Assembly (NCBI GenBank): GCA_024698325.1
Contig: JAILRG010000148.1
Span: 1 to 39,262, forward strand
Direction: 5' to 3'
Length of the DNA: 39,262 bases
DNA from: Treponema sp.
GTDB lineage: Bacteria; Spirochaetota; Spirochaetia; Treponematales; Treponemataceae
Shown here: positions 38,898-39,262 of the stretch, in pieces
Position numbering within the stretch: position 1 is the stretch's first letter
How the letters are laid out: every line of letters begins with the position of its first letter
Position numbers and translations under genes: made by a program
The notes under the pieces: generated by a model
Databases searched by the model: none
What the model saw: only the letters and a program-made list of their open reading frames with translations
What the model was told of the DNA's origin: nothing

Positions 38898-39262
38898 ATG
38901 GGTGGAATTGTAAAGGATGGAAAAGCCGCGCCTGCGACCGTATCGGCGGCTAAAAAAACAACTGTAAAGAAGGCAAGTGCCGCAAAAGAAGCGGTAGTGA
39001 AAAAAGCAACGGCTTCAAAAGCCACGCCTGTGGCAAAAACTGTGACGACCGCATCTCGTGCAGCGGCCAGCACAGGAAGTTCTGGGGCAAAGGCTTCCGA
39101 AAAGCCCGCGACCGCTATCACAAAAGCTTCGACTGCCAAAACTGCATCGAAAGCGGCCGCAAAACCTGCCGCCGGCATCGCCGATGACGGCACCTTCCGC
39201 GCCTGGGCAAACGCCAAGACTGTGGCAAAAAAGCCCGCCGCCGACAAGGCCGGAGCCAGCAC
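38898..39262 (+). CDS. Lys/Ala-rich, histone H1-like low-complexity protein, 3' end cut off
   Basis: At least 121 codons, open to the window edge. Composition is dominated by Ala, Lys, Thr, Ser, Val and Pro in short repeats of the AxKKAxxxK/KPAA type (AAKKTTVKKASAAKEAVVKKA), resembling the basic tails of histone H1-like and HctB/AlgP-type proteins. One non-repetitive patch (ADDGTFRAWANAK) stands out. A nucleic-acid-binding or disordered basic tail is likely; a folded domain could follow beyond the window. The reverse strand is also open here because of the composition, but this strand has the promoter and the sensible composition. Confidence 0.65.
   Translation, partial: MGGIVKDGKAAPATVSAAKKTTVKKASAAKEAVVKKATASKATPVAKTVTTASRAAASTGSSGAKASEKPATAITKASTAKTASKAAAKPAAGIADDGTFRAWANAKTVAKKPAADKAGAS

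Noticed and set aside
38882..39262. Long Ala/Phe/Val-rich open frame on the minus strand at the right edge
   Set aside because: It is the mirror of the Lys/Ala-rich codons on the plus strand; the plus frame has a promoter and sensible composition, and the minus product would be an implausible run of Ala, Phe and Val.

Overview
The window looks like chromosomal DNA from a Treponema-type spirochaete with roughly half G+C. The evidence is a spirochaetal style of gene content: an OmpW-like barrel beside folD, a DUF115/Maf protein, a class II alpha2 glycyl-tRNA synthetase, an unusual HD-GYP protein, a phosphoketolase, and a large secreted pectin esterase. The pectin esterase together with the base composition recalls pectin-degrading rumen treponemes such as T. 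saccharophilum. That species guess is inference only. No phage, transposase, CRISPR array, rRNA or tRNA was seen; this is mostly housekeeping and accessory chromosome.

Layout. 0-1.7 kb (minus): an outer-membrane barrel followed by a lipoprotein cut by the left edge. 1.85-4.5 kb (plus): folD-metN-metI, with no metQ beside it. 4.6-7.2 kb: glyS, a 339-bp spacer packed with hairpins, and an aldo/keto reductase homologue lacking two catalytic residues. 7.2-8.5 kb (minus): an HD-GYP protein. 8.9-18.4 kb: an envelope block with lepB-PBP-maf (minus), divergent from a LysM/M23 peptidase, a zinc-ribbon protein and a beta-propeller/pseudo-deacetylase (plus), then dacA (minus). 18.4-20.1 kb: fruR-fruK. 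20.3-24.2 kb: a 1286-residue secreted CE8 plus CE12 pectin esterase. 24.3-31.7 kb: a fructosamine-kinase-like gene, aroC, xfp, a MATE exporter and an AraC regulator. 31.7-38.8 kb: a diguanylate cyclase, dapA, asd, an MFS transporter, two convergent paralogues of an unknown small protein, and lysA. The right edge cuts a Lys/Ala-rich, histone-H1-like protein.

How it fits together. dapA, asd and lysA supply diaminopimelate and lysine for the cell wall; lepB, the transpeptidase, the M23 protein and dacA process proteins and peptidoglycan. The pectin esterase, fructose-1-phosphate kinase and phosphoketolase point to a life on plant sugars. GGDEF and HD-GYP proteins point to cyclic-dinucleotide signalling.

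The most striking signals are non-coding. First, at least nine genes, and a mini-ORF before dapA, carry a -10 box ending exactly 6 or 7 nt before the ATG and no Shine-Dalgarno sequence, which predicts widespread leaderless translation. Second, two spacers (6099-6437 and 33855-34040) are built from consecutive perfect inverted repeats; one exposes the ribosome-binding site in the loop of a perfect 13-bp hairpin abutting a GTG start. Third, an 18-bp palindrome-containing repeat recurs 29 kb apart. Fourth, the paralogous small proteins at 36.5-37.4 kb belong to a family I do not recognise.
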